From contig NW_022985070.1 of assembly GCF_010015585.1 (NCBI RefSeq), positions 682,001 to 746,000 on the forward strand: a stretch of DNA of 64,000 nt, written 5' to 3'. The notes under the pieces are model-generated. The model made no database searches. It saw only the letters and a list, made by a program, of their open reading frames with translations, and was not told where the DNA came from. Each line of letters begins with the position of its first letter. The stretch's first letter is position 1. Made by a program: the position numbers and the translations under genes. Below, piece by piece: positions 1 through 11,600 of this stretch. Source of the DNA: Eremomyces bilateralis CBS 781.70 (lineage: Eukaryota > Ascomycota > Dothideomycetes > Eremomycetales > Eremomycetaceae).

Positions 1-25
1 GTTTCCTTTCGCCATCGTCATGGTT

Positions 26-1642
26 TTAGCCTAACTTCGCCTCCGCCATATTGTCCATCTTCATCTCGCCCTGAAGTATCTTCCAACCCAGTCGTTGCCA
101 CACTTCCGACTCTAACCTCACCAGCGGAGCATGGCTTTCTTCACCTTCCTGTACAGGCGTGTATGAGACCAATGATTGCTTTTGAACCTGTAACGGCACC
201 GCTTGCGCATTCCTTGCCCCCGGAGCCCCAAAGATCCCGTAGATCAGAGTTTGCTGGAGTCTTTCCTCGAAATCGACGCCGAGGCCCGCTGCAGGTCTTC
301 CAGCACAGGATTCGGCGTCCTCCCCTGAATCGTCTGCGTTGAGGAACCGGGCAGACAAGTCCATGACCACGTGGAAAGTCTGGAGAAGATAGTGAGAGTA
401 GATATCGAGGGCTAAAGGATCAAGGCGACGTTCGAGATTCCTCGTCTCCTTCGTAATGGTGGTCGCACGAGTAGCTGCAAACGTGGACGTGTATAGCTCA
501 TTACCCACTGCATTCAATACGCAGGCTGCCATACTTTCGAACAGTTTGCGATGGGCAGCGCTTGAATCTGATAACATCCGTAACCAAGCTATGAGCAAGT
601 ACGTTGTGAATTCCGCCGATATAGTGTTTGGCCTAGTCTTCTGCTTCTTCACTGGTGGATTAGAATTTGGTTTGGCGCCGCCTATCACCATTGTCTCGTT
701 GTTATGCATTCGTACTGCTGCGTCCGAGCATGTCTGCTTGAGATACTTGAGAAGATCGGTAAAACATGAGACAGAACAGTATATAGTCGAGCCGAATGTA
801 CCCGATCTATCGGGGACATCTAGTTTCGTGAGCGCGCTGGTTAGAACTGAGAGGATGCGCTCGAATCCGAGGCATAGACTAGATATCCTTGATCGCACCG
901 AAGATTCAGTGGTAGTCGCGCCTGTATGAACGTCGTCGAAAGAATTTGACACAAGGGATGAAAGTGCGGAGATGGCGAACGAGCAGTGAAACGCGAGCAG
1001 TCCAGGCTGAACTGGTTGAGACTTGATGATAGAAAGAATCTTATGCACGTGTTGGAGGATATCAGAACCTAGAACTTGTAAGATAGGTCTGCGGAGCGAC
1101 GAAGCGTATTCATGAAAGATTTCAAACCTTGAGACATTGATTCGAGGACCAAGCCTCCATTTGGGGACCTACGACTCGTGGATTTGGATTGTCTCGATTT
1201 CGAACGATATGTGTTTCCATAGACTTTCACGAGATTGGCCATTCCAAGAGTGTCTTTCTTTGCCAATTCGTCATTTAGAACGCTGCCATTGGCTTCCGGT
1301 TCAGTTTCAAGCTGCCGGAGGATCAATTCTGCCTTGCTCAGACGGGCTTGTAGCCTCTCAGAATCTCTCTGAGACCGAAGAAAACGGGACTTCCAGTAAG
1401 AGGCGTTGTCAAAACCGCCCGCGGACCCCTCGCTTTGGGCCTCTCTACAGCGAATGCAGTGCCTTAAGGAGTGTATAAAGTCTGAAGACATGATGATTAG
1501 ATGATGCTCTAAAGGATTGCTGTGAACGGTTTAGATACTTACCTTCGACAGTTTCACTTGGGGGCTTCGCTTTCAATAGGACAATGCCACACAATAGGGA
1601 ACTTGCCAGTCCAAATGGCGATGCTGTAATCATTTCAGTCAT
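26..1642 (-). CDS. MEI4-like meiotic recombination protein (candidate)
   Basis: Three exons fit: 1642-1543, 1481-1128 and 1068-26, giving about 498 aa. Intron 1 has a GTAAGT donor, a CTAAT branch and a TCTTCAG acceptor; intron 2 has a weaker GTTTGA donor. Both junctions keep the frame in phase 1. The N-terminus (about residues 10-85) has a hydrophobic helix ending in LKAKPPSE, then a segment with YWKSRF and a charged coiled coil rich in E, L and R. This order (aliphatic helix, K-P, then W-K-x-R and a coiled coil) resembles the conserved N-terminal motif of animal MEI4, which works with REC114 to recruit Spo11 for meiotic double-strand breaks. The C-terminal 340 residues look helical and I recognise no domain. 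The assignment rests on motif likeness only; a fungal orphan remains possible. The gene ends 25 bases from the window edge but its stop codon is inside. Confidence 0.55.
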
Positions 1643-2426
1643 AATTATTTCATTCTGTCCGAGTCATCCTTATGCTGTGACCGGCAGTCGAGTGACTACG
1701 TGGAGAACAATCCGAGGGAATACGGATATCTACATTTTTCGATGGGTACAGTTCAAACATGGACCGGACAGGACAGTAGGACATGCAATAATAGAAGGGG
1801 AAGGAAGTCTTATCATCATGCCTTCCCTCAGTAATTACTGTCAGTAGACAGTCGGGTGGTGTCGTAGTACAGCAGACATGGAGAGCGGTCTGGTCCTGTG
1901 GGTCGCCGCTTCTCTATGTGGCCCTGGCGCCCCGCCACCCCGGTGGTCCCGGGTCCGTGGTCGGGTGGTGGGTGGTCGCCTGGTCGGCCCAACTGCAACG
2001 TCCACCAGGCACCAAAGTCCATCCCCAGCTTTCTTCTCATTTCTGCTGGACGTGGAACAGAAGCAAATCACCGCACGGAGTATCAATACTGAGAGAAAGA
2101 TATCGTATCACTCAATAATAGCAACGATACGCGTCTATTGTGAGATCTGGAGCCAAGGGTAACCGGTATAGCTCCCGTCTATTGCTGCCGAAACCGGATC
2201 GTGACAACCGCTAACACGCAGACATCCCTCTTATCAATGCATTCCTATTATCGGATACCGCCGATGCATGGTCTATCTATGATATTAGGTAAGGCATAAT
2301 ACTTTGAGGACACTGCAAGTTGGAATCTCTATATAATTCCCCGTTTCTCTTGAATCGCCAATCCCGTTTCGGTAAGACAGCAGGCGGCATTCTTTCAACA
2401 TTCATGCAATTTGAAATAGTACAACC
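1643..2426. other. Intergenic, divergent promoters
   Basis: No gene seen. The 784 bases lie between two divergently transcribed genes and must hold both promoters. A GC-rich block at about 1880-2010 gives overlapping short ORFs in several frames with no recognisable product. Confidence 0.6.
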
Positions 2427-3487
2427 ATGTCTGAGTTCATTATTCCTACCGTTGATATCGGCCCTTATCTCCAATATCCAACGTCCAAAGAGGCCGAAGT
2501 TGTGATGGGTAAGATCTATCAAGCATGTATCACGAGTGGGTTCTTTCAATTGGTTGGTCATCCTATCCCCTCGAGTCTACAAGAGAAGGTCTTTGAAGGA
2601 GCGCAAGCACTCTTTGCTCTGCCGATGCATGAGAAAGAGACTCTTGTCTCAAAAGCCGGTGGACTAGGAAACCAGGGGTATGAAATCATTGGTGCCCAAG
2701 CTCTGCAGAAAAACACCCTTCCGGATCTAAAGGAGGTACGTTTCCCAGAGCGGTTCGACAGCAGTTCTTGAAAATGTTAATACTTGAATAGGGATTCTTT
2801 GTAGGAGAGGAATTCACTCCTTCTGTCATCGCTTCGAACCCGTCTATCTTCGCGCCTAATGTCTGGCCAACTGCCCTCCCCTCCACTTCAATCACACCTG
2901 CATCGTTCAAATCCACGATGCTTGAGTATCAATCACGTTGCGTGGATTTGACCAAAGTCCTTCTGTCGCTTTTGGCCCGCGTGCTCCCTTATGGCCCTCA
3001 TATTTTTGAGACCTTTAGCGCTGACCCTTCGCTCGCGGTGATCAGGCTCTTACATTACCCTCCTCAGGATTGCACAGACCCGCGCCAACTAGGTGCAGGT
3101 GCTCACACTGACTTCGGAGCCCTAACTCTATTGCTTCAGGATGGTGAGAATGCAGGGCTGGAGGTTCTGGACTCCGACGGAGAGTGGCAGGCAGTGCCGC
3201 CTGTGAAGCACGCTCTCGTGGTTAACGTCGGGGATATGCTGCATCGATGGACAAACGGGAGATTCAAAAGCTCGGTACATAGAGTCATCAACAGGAGCGG
3301 GAGGGATAGATACTCTGTGCCCTTCTTCTACGATGGGAACCCGGATTGTAGGCTGGTTCCATTCGAGGTTGCAGCTAAAACAGGGGACGGGAACCCCCTA
3401 TACCAAGACTACATCACCGTGGCTGATCATATGAAGGAAAGATATGCGGCAACTGTATTAAAGAAGTCAGAAGCTACTGCATCGTAG
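2427..3487 (+). CDS. 2-oxoglutarate/Fe(II) dioxygenase, isopenicillin N synthase superfamily
   Basis: Two exons, 2427-2735 and 2792-3487, joined at a GTACGT/ATAG intron in phase 0, encode 334 aa. The N-terminal part (residues 5-100) has the DIOX_N pattern with IPTVDIGPYL at its start and GFFQLVGHPIP. The catalytic core shows iron ligands H208 and D210 in AHTDFGALTLL, H266 in SSVHRVIN, and the 2-oxoglutarate-binding R276-x-S278 in RYSVPFF. Family members hydroxylate or desaturate small molecules in the cytosol. The length matches fungal thymine 7-hydroxylase, and the next gene downstream, same strand and 462 bases away, resembles iso-orotate decarboxylase, which acts after that enzyme. That substrate is an inference from context; the protein could equally be one of the many fungal oxidases of this fold with other substrates. 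Confidence 0.85.
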
Positions 3488-3949
3488 CGAATCGAAGCAT
3501 TGTATAGCTTCCCGAAGATGCTTTCTCGTGATGCTGGAGTTGAAGATTGCCGAGATATCTATTCCGGGGAATAAGGACCGATTCGACTCAAGCTAAGGCA
3601 CCTACTACTACTGACTACTGTACCATCAGGTGGGGGCTAATGTTCAGTGGATTTTTTGATAGGCCAAAAGACATAAATACCATAGATTTAATGCCTCTTG
3701 CCTAAATTCGATCGCGCTGAGCTATTATGCCCCGACGGCCGACATGTCTATGATACGAAACTAGGGATCTGCATCGCCACTTGCTCCGCAGATAAGACGT
3801 CGCTGCATCACCAGCGACTTCGCCAATACCAGCGAGCTATCTTAAGCATGAATCTCGCGAGTTTAGAAACTTTATAGGCATTGATTTACATGTTATACCA
3901 GTTTTATTAGATCTCCCTTGTTTCATCCTTTGACGATCAAGTTTTCACT
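3488..3949. other. Intergenic
   Basis: The 3' flank of the oxygenase and the promoter of the amidohydrolase. No further gene or repeat was seen. Confidence 0.5.
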
Positions 3950-5124
3950 ATGTCGGTCGTTGATATCCATACGCATATGTACCCTCCGTCATACATTTCT
4001 CTTCTCCAGTCAAGATATGATGGCGCAGGTTCCGCCGTCCCGTACATCAGAACCTTCGAAGATGCTCCTGACGATCCTCGACTTATAATCTTACCCGATG
4101 AAGACGCCAAAGGCGGCCGTGGTCGCCCCGTGGGACCGGAGTACTGGTCAGTGGAGCAGAAGATCGCATTCATGGATACCCACAACATCGAGACCTCTGT
4201 GGTTTCTCTCGCGAATCCATGGCTCGACTTCCTCTCGGGGTTTGAGTCCCCGACCTGGGCGGCCAAAATCAACGATGATTTCGAGGCCATTTGCGCTTCG
4301 CATAGTCCCCGCCTCTTCTTCTTCGGCGTGCTTCCGCTGTCCGGCCCCCCGTTGACCATCATTGCGGAGATCAAACGGCTTCAAACGCTAAAATATGCTC
4401 GCGGGGTAGTCATCGGCACCACCGGGCTGGGGCGAGGCCTGGATGATCCGGAGATGGGCAAGATCTGGGAGGCGCTCGAAGAGACGAATACGTTTGTCTT
4501 CCTGCACCCGCACTATGGCCTACCGAGCAGTGTCTACGGATCGCGGGCCAGCGAATATGGACATGTGCTTCCGCTTGCCTTGGGATTCCCGATGGAGACT
4601 ACGATCGCAGTGGCACGAATGTGGATCAGCTGCGTGTGGGATCGGTACCCGGGACTCCAGATCCTGCTTGCGCATGCCGGGGGCGCCATCCCGTCATTAG
4701 CAGGCCGATTGCAGAGTTGTTTGGAGCATGATGGGCATCTGAGAGGCAATGGCAAAGAGGAAGGTCCGAAGAGAACGATTCAGGAGGTCTTGAAGCAGAA
4801 TATTTACCTCGATGCGGTTGTGTATGGAGAAGTAGGTATAAGTGCTGCGGTGGGGCTAGTAGGAAAAGACAGAGTCATGTTCGGTACGTCATCCAGGCAC
4901 AGTTGGATTTGCTCCGTTCCATACATGTCATTGTCTCGATGCTAACAGACATAGGGACCGACCATCCGTTCTTCCCACCACTTGGAGCAGACGAGAAAGA
5001 ATGGCTGAGCGTTCGAACCAATTATGATGCGATCCAGGAGGCATTCACAGACGAGCAAGACCAAGACGCTAAAGGGGTATTGGGTGGCAATGCCATCAAA
5101 GTCCTGCGACTTCAAGTTGACTGA
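3950..5124 (+). CDS. Iso-orotate (uracil-5-carboxylate) decarboxylase-like amidohydrolase, ACMSD family
   Basis: Exons 3950-4883 and 4955-5124 (donor GTACGT, branch GCTAAC, phase 1) give 367 aa. The metal site of the ACMSD/amidohydrolase family is complete: HTH at residues 7-9, FLHPHYGLP near 180, LLAHAGG near 240 and GTDHPFFPP near 314. The intron falls inside that last motif. Long stretches such as the SLANPWLDFL and GLDDP regions and EYGHVLPLALGFPMETT match what I recall of Cordyceps iso-orotate decarboxylase, which removes CO2 from uracil-5-carboxylate in fungal thymine salvage. 2,3-dihydroxybenzoate or aminocarboxymuconate-semialdehyde decarboxylase activity is less likely on that likeness. 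The neighbouring 2-oxoglutarate oxygenase would supply the substrate if it is a thymine hydroxylase. Confidence 0.85.
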
Positions 5125-5313
5125 ACTCGCTTTATGAGATTTCTCCTTTTATACAATGTCGGCCCATAGATGTTAACACGGGGCTGGTATATGGTACAAA
5201 CGCCATCAAAGCAATATATAAGGGTACTATTCTGCAGCAATCCCACGAACACCCAGATATGCAGTAGAATGAATGTCGCAGTGAATGTCGCGTAAGTGAT
5301 AGCCAAATCTGTC

Positions 5314-6421
5314 TCATGCGGTTTCCCCTTCTACACTCTCCCCCTTTGGCTCAAACAAGAACCCACCGTATGGGTTGATGTCCGATTGGTGATTTCGGAG
5401 AAGATAGTTCAGAGCGCTCTGCTCCATCACCACCCTCTTCATCTTCAAAAGGTCCCGGATTTCGACATCCTCGGCCGTGATTAGCTGTCCAGCGGTTTTC
5501 AGCTCCTTAATTCCGAGCGCCAAATTCTTTCTTTCACCTCTTGTAACAAACGTGGACCCTCCGTCATTTCTACCCCAGCCCAATTCTTGGAGAATCTCCC
5601 TGGTCACATCGGTGATATGACCTATCCTCCTGTCGTCTAACTCTCGGAACAGCTGAGCTTCCTTTGAACCGTCTTCACCGAAAGCAAATTCCACGGGGAT
5701 GTCCAAGTGGTCTTGCACCACCACTAATTGGCCCCGTCTAAATCGATAGCTGAGTGCCGTCCGCATGGCAAGATCGTAGATTTTCCTCGGCAGATCGGTG
5801 CTGAAATCTCTCGGCTTCGGGCCGAACGCCACTCCACCACCCCTGAGCATGGGGGATTTCTTATCACCCAATCGTGCTGAGCCAGTTCCCTTCTGTGGAC
5901 GGATTTTCCGACCCGATCCGTGGACTTCGGACCGCCATTTGGTCGAGGCCGTCCCTTGACGGTCGGCGTCGGCTTCGAATACCACGGCGCGGTGCAGAAG
6001 ATCTTTTCGGAGGGGCAAATGGAGGTGAGAGCTAGGATATGACAGGAACTTTATCGGCTCGAGGGTTGGAAAGGCGTAGAGTGTGGTGAGGACATTCGGT
6101 GGGCGGAGATGTTCGGGGACGGGAAAGGCGTTACGCAGGGAGGTGGGAGGCGGAGCGAGGATAGGAGCGTCGTCTTTAAGGGGATTGGACTGTCGCGTCG
6201 GCCTTGGTTGTGATTTGGAAACACCATCGGTGGATTCTATGTTGGTTTGGGCTGCAACGGGTGCTTCCGTCGCAAAGCTTCGGATGGGTATCGTCGTTGC
6301 GGTTCGCTGTTGTTCGTCAGTGGTGGTCGAATACTCAACATCAAGGGCCGTAACAACATACCGGACGACGGATGCAATTACAAGCATCGCGAAGATGTCT
6401 TAATCGAGGTTTCGATGCCAT
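5314..6421 (-). CDS. yml6: Mitochondrial large ribosomal subunit protein uL4m
   Basis: Two exons: 6421-6362 (20 codons) and 6306-5314, split by a 55-base phase-0 intron with a GTATGT donor and CAG acceptor. This gives 350 aa. I chose the ATG at 6421 because the longer downstream frame lacks a plausible start and the spliced N-terminus is a basic, Arg-rich leader followed by IRSFATEA, a likely mitochondrial targeting sequence. The L4 core follows from about residue 110: the HRAVVFEADADRQGTAST region, then the GSGRKIRPQKGTGSARLGD loop that reaches into the peptide exit tunnel, then a C-terminal half typical of fungal uL4m. It is divergent from the mL38 gene, with only 219 bases between the start codons. 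Confidence 0.92.
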
Positions 6422-6640
6422 GGTTTGTATTGGAAAACTCCTTACGTTTTGAAGGCTGTTGCGAGTTGTGATGGATGTATCGTGAAGTTGAAATTATTCC
6501 TTGGTCCGAGCGTCTCCTCCAGTTCCCCCAAAAATCTTCCCCAACTTCAGCTATCACTGGGAATAGAGTGTACTCCGGTTACTTTCCTTCTCTATTCCTT
6601 TCTTTTGAAACAAGCGGGTTTCCTTATCTGTTACGGCATT
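6422..6640. promoter_or_regulatory. Shared divergent promoter of uL4m and mL38
   Basis: Only 219 bases separate the ATG codons of two mitochondrial large-subunit protein genes read in opposite directions. Both promoters must lie here. I see pyrimidine-rich tracts but no element I can name with confidence. Confidence 0.7.
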
Positions 6641-7939
6641 ATGTCGATTGCCAGTAGCGCCCAATGCCTTCGTTGTATTGGCCGTACTTCGCTTTCTTCA
6701 TCACGTAGTTCCACATGGAGGGCTTTCTCTAAAGCATCACGACAGGAGGCGTCCCTTAACACAACATCCTCTTCTAGCCCTCCAATCGAGCCTACACTTA
6801 CACGACAAACTTCCACGCCTGTTACATCGACTCCTCTCCAGACCGACCCCTCCGAGTCCACCCGGAGACAAGCTGTTCGAAAAGAACTGAAGGATCCCAT
6901 ACCTTTCGAACAATTACCGTACGAGTGCTTCCAAGAGGCGCGTAAGATATTGCAAGCAGATCGGGAAGAGAAACTCGGGCAAATTGAAATTCAGCGTGGT
7001 CGAATTGCGCGCCTTGTTGAGCAGGATGCCTCTGTTAGCGGAGGGAACGTCGCGAAACGGAAACGGTTGGAAAGCATGCGCCAACGCCTCGAAGAGTTGA
7101 AGATACTGGCCGATATCAATGATCCCCTGGTCAAGAAGCGTTTTGAGGATGGTTTAGGTGAGTAGAACTCAGGTTTCAAAGAGAGATCCTAGCGTTGCTG
7201 ACATGATTCACTTGGAAAAGGTGACATGGACAAGCCGATATACCGACATCTGGCCTACAAGAAATGGATAGCATATAAGCGCAAGGTTGCTATGCAACGC
7301 ATCACGCAGATGAGCGTCATCCCCGACGTCCTACCTTCCATTGAACCCATCCTAGATGTAGACATGAACTTCGACCGTGTACGAGTTCAACCAGGAAACT
7401 TCATCATGTCGACCACCAGCGAACGAACACCCACTTTCAATGTACAGAGTTTCGCTGCGGGAGAGCGGTTATATACCGTTGCAGTCATCGATCCCGACAT
7501 ACCCAACATCGACACGGACAACTTCGATCACAAATGTCTTTTCCTTGCGACAAACGTACCGATTTCACCAACGTCTCCGAAGGTCGACGTCGCAAGCCTC
7601 CCCGACGCCTCCGTCGCGCATAGCTGGCTACCGCCTGTGGCGCAGATGGGCGCCCCCTACCATCGCATATCAGCCTTCATCCTTCGCCAACCCCACGGAA
7701 CCACCATCGACGTGGAGGCTCTCAAGGGTCAATATCCTCGGGATAATCTCTGGCTGAGAGATATGGTGAAAAAGCATAGTTTGCGGCCAATGGGCGTGAC
7801 TATGTTCCGCAGTATGTGGGATGAGGGGACTGATGGTGTGATGGAGAGAGCCGGAATTGAAGGAGTGGATATGGAATTCCAAAGGCCGCCGCCAGAGAAG
7901 TTGCCTTATAAGAAGAAGCCTGGTTGGAAGTTCAGGTGA
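6641..7939 (+). CDS. mrpl35: Mitochondrial large ribosomal subunit protein mL38 (PEBP-like)
   Basis: Exons 6641-7157 and 7221-7939, joined in phase 1 (GTGAGT donor), encode 411 aa. An in-frame extension upstream to 6425 exists, but the ATG at 6641 gives a good targeting leader rich in Ser and Arg (residues 1-35). The middle is charged and helical (residues 80-180). The C-terminal half is the phosphatidylethanolamine-binding-protein fold of mL38, recognisable in ERLYTVAVIDPDIPN, FLATNVPI and a GAPYHRISAFILRQ segment. The family is yeast Mrpl35, a mitoribosome component. It pairs head to head with uL4m, which suggests coordinated expression. Confidence 0.9.
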
Positions 7940-8655
7940 ACGTGCCTTGACATAGTTGCGATTGTGATGCAATGTTCGGATACTGTACCATAGTGTAAGA
8001 AAGAACCTGTTACGCAGTCCACGTCCACTTTTCTGCGTTCCTGCACACACCTGGCTATCATGGGACAGCATGGGGGGTTGAGTGTATGACTGCGCCTGAG
8101 CTCTGTCCTGATACTGAACAACTTTGCAAGCCTATTTGTTGATTTACCCTTTAAATTCTCTCGCAATCTATTGTATTTTGAGGTGTCTACCTTCCCGATA
8201 TCGTTTAATACTACGGTACCAAGATCTTGGTATGGTTGGATCTCACACGGATTCGAATAACTATCCGGATAGGAATTCTATATCCGTGAATTTCGCGGAT
8301 CGGATATTATCCGGATATGGCTGGTGTATCCACGAACTCGATCCGTGCCGAGCTCTAGTTGAGATGCTCGCTTTGGAAGTTGTAATATTGTGTCGACAAT
8401 GTGTTTTGGCGTTAGTTCTGCTCTACTTTGCAGCGGGCTACTCTCCAGCAGTGGACAGCCTCAAGGCAGGGTGTTGATCGGCAAGCCTTGCGGATGCATT
8501 CGCCAGTTGAGGATGAACCTCGTCTGGGTACAGACATGAACTCACTCTTAACTGTTCGCATGCGTACATACTGTACACGATAACATGCGCAACGAGAGCG
8601 CAACAATAGCGCAATAGCTGGCAGCAGGAAGACTAATGTCGCTCTCTTTGATACC
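7940..8655. other. Intergenic upstream of the NLR
   Basis: No gene seen. It contains a perfect 16-base palindrome at 8217-8232 (TACCAAGATCTTGGTA) and a tract rich in ATCC/GGAT words, listed separately. Confidence 0.5.
8237..8358. mobile_element. Possible hAT-type transposon end (fragment)
   Basis: About 120 bases are packed with variants of ATCCG, CGGAT and ATCCGGATA. Read on the minus strand they begin TAGAGCTCGGCACGGATCG. Ends of hAT DNA transposons often begin TAGAG and carry dense GGAT-type subterminal words. No transposase, partner end or 8-bp target duplication is visible, so this is a weak call. Confidence 0.3.
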
Positions 8656-11600
8656 ATGTCAGGCAACAATCAACACATCAGCGGCTTATCTGCAAGCGAT
8701 CATTCTCAGCTCTTCGCTGGTCAGGCCCACGATGTATATGTTGGCAAAAATGAAGGCGAGTCGTGTTTATCTGGCCATGGTCGCAGAACAACAAGAAGCT
8801 AACTGGCAGCCTAGCTCTGAACGTTGTGCTCGACTCGCTGCCTACCGCTGCGGACGCGTCGTTCAACGCATATCAGCGACAACGCGACCGGACCTGCCTT
8901 CCCAATACCCGCGTCGAACTCCTCCGAGATATATACAACTGGGCTGATGGACAAGACGGGCCATATATCTTCTGGCTGAATGGTCTAGCTGGTACAGGAA
9001 AGTCGACGATTGCGCGCACCGTCGCCCGTCGATACTTCGACCTGAAGCGCCTTGGGGCCAGCTTTTTCTTTTCGCGCGGCGGTGGAGATGTCGGCCATGC
9101 AGGCAAGTTCATCACGAGCATTGCGTTACAGCTGGCGAGCAGCATTCCTTCTCTCGGTCAACTTATATGCGAAGCTCTCACGAAGCGCCGCGATATTGCA
9201 AGCCAGTCTCTTCGCGACCAGTGGCAGCAACTCATCGTAAGCCCGCTGTCGAAGTTGGACGAGAGCAGTAGTCTATCCTCGTATGTTCTTGTCGTCGATG
9301 CTCTGGATGAGTGTGACAATGACTACGATATTCGGACCATTATGGACCTTTTGACTGAAGCCCGATCGTCAACGTCAGTTCGATTGCGAGTTTTCCTGAC
9401 GAGCCGACCGGAGGTTCCGATGCGATATGGAATTCACCAGATACCGGAAGATGAACACGAGGATTTAATGCTTCACAACATATCATCCTCTATTGTAGAT
9501 TACGACGTCTCTATTTTCTTCGAGCACAATTTCAAGCTCATTCGGCAGGAACAATCTCTGGACGTAGGCTGGCCGGGCGAAGATGTTATCCGATGCTTGA
9601 TTCAGATTGTAGGTGGATTATTTATTTGGGCCGCAACTGCTTGTCACTACATTCAAGAAGGCCTATTCGCGGACGAAAGAGTACAGACTCTGCTGGAAAG
9701 CAGCACGTCTACCACTACCCCCGAAGAGCATCTCAATGAGCTCTATACTACCGTCCTGAAGGAATCCATTCGGCCGGGATACTCAGTGAAAGAAAAGGAA
9801 GTTTTGTGTGGCATATTACGACATATTCTAGGAAGCATAGTGGTTCTCTTCTCCCCGCTCTCAGCAAATTCCCTTCAGACGCTGCTCGGTGTCACAAAGC
9901 AAAAGATTGATCAGGTGCTAAGGGATCTTCATGCTATTCTGGACATTCCGAAAGTGGATGTCCACCCGATCCATCTGCATCACCCTTCGTTTCGTGACTT
10001 TCTCCTCAACAACAAAAGATGCGAAGATCCGATTTTCTGGGTGGACGAGAAGCAGGCACATCAAGTTTTGGCTGACAGATGTATACAGCTCATGTCGACA
10101 TCACTCAAACAAGACATTTGTGGGGTGGATGCTCCGGGCATGCTTGTAGCCAATATCGAGAGAACTCGGCTTAAGCAGAGCCTTCTTCCCGAAGCCCAAT
10201 ACGCTTGTCGATACTGGATCGATCATATTCGGAGGAGTGGCATCCAGCTCCGCGATAACGGTCAAGTACATCTTTTCTTACAGGAGCATCTTCTTCATTG
10301 GCTCGAGGCTCTTGGGTGGATGGGAAAGGTGTCGGAAGGTATTCATGCTCTCGCGGCTTTAGAATCATTGGTTTCTGTGAGTATACCACTCTAGCAAAAG
10401 TTCTCGCTAACAGCTCGGCTAGTCTAATGGTTGCCCAGATCTTTGGAGCTTTATCCACGACGCGAAGCGCTTCGTCCTCTATAGTCGGCGTGCTATAGAG
10501 CAGGCTCCACTCCAGACGTACTGCAGTGCTCTCGCATTTGCACCGATAAGGAGCATAATAAGAAAACAATTTGCGAGTTGTACATCTAGATGGATACGAA
10601 GGTTGCCAAAGGCCGAGGAGAAATGGAATACATTGCTACAGTTGCTCGAGGGCCATTCGGGCGGGGTCACCGCTGTGGCCTTCTCGCCGGACGGTAAGAC
10701 GCTGGCGTCGGCTTCGGACGACCGCACGGTCAGGCTATGGGACGCTTGGTCGGGCGCCGCACTACAGGTGCTCAAGGGCCATTCGCGACCGGTCACCGCC
10801 GTGGCCTTCTCGCCGGGCGGTAAGACGCTGGCGTCGGCTTCGTGGGACGGCACAGTCAGGCTGTGGGACGCCGGGTTGGGCACCGCATTGCAGACGCTCA
10901 GGGGCGATTCGCTTTGGGTCCGTGCCGTAGCCTTCTCGCCGGACGGCAAGACGCTGGCGTCGGCTTCGGACGAGGTCAAGCTGTGGGACGCCGGGTCGGG
11001 CGCCGCCCTACAGACGCTCAAGGTCCATTCGCGCTGGGTCCGCGCCGTGGCCTTCTCGCCGGACTGTAAGACGCTGGCGTCGGCTTCGGGGAACCGCACG
11101 GTCAAGCTCTGGGACGCCGGGTCGGGCGCCGCCCTGCTAACGCTTAAGGGCCATTCGCGTTCGGTCCGCGCCGTGGCCTTCTCGCCGGACGGCAAGACGC
11201 TGGCGTCAGCTTCGGGAGACCGTACGGTCAAGCTGTGGGACGCCGGGTCGGGCGCCGCCCTACTGACGCTTAAGGGCCATTCGCACTGGGTCCGTACCGT
11301 GGCATTCTCGCCGGACGGTAAGACGCTGGCGTCGGCTTCGGACGACCGTACGGTTAGGCTATGGGACGCTTGGTCGGGCGCTGCACTGCAGACGCTTAAG
11401 AGTTATTCGCATTTGGTTAGCGCCGTAGCCTTCTCGCCGGACGGCAAGACGCTGGCGTCGGCTTCAGGGGACCGTACGGTCGGGCTATGGGACACCGGGC
11501 CGGGCGCCACGCTACAGACACTTAAGGGCTATTCGAGTTCGGTCCGCGCCGTGGCCTTCTCGCCGGACGGTATGACGCTGGCGTCGGCTTCGGGCGACGG

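Noticed and set aside
1828-2118. Several overlapping short ORFs in a GC-rich block
   Set aside because: Open in many frames at once because the block is GC-rich; no start context, splice sites or protein motif.
8763-8814. Start of the NLR directly at 8763
   Set aside because: The codon there is GTG, just after a stop at 8751; a spliced upstream ATG exon is more likely in a fungus.
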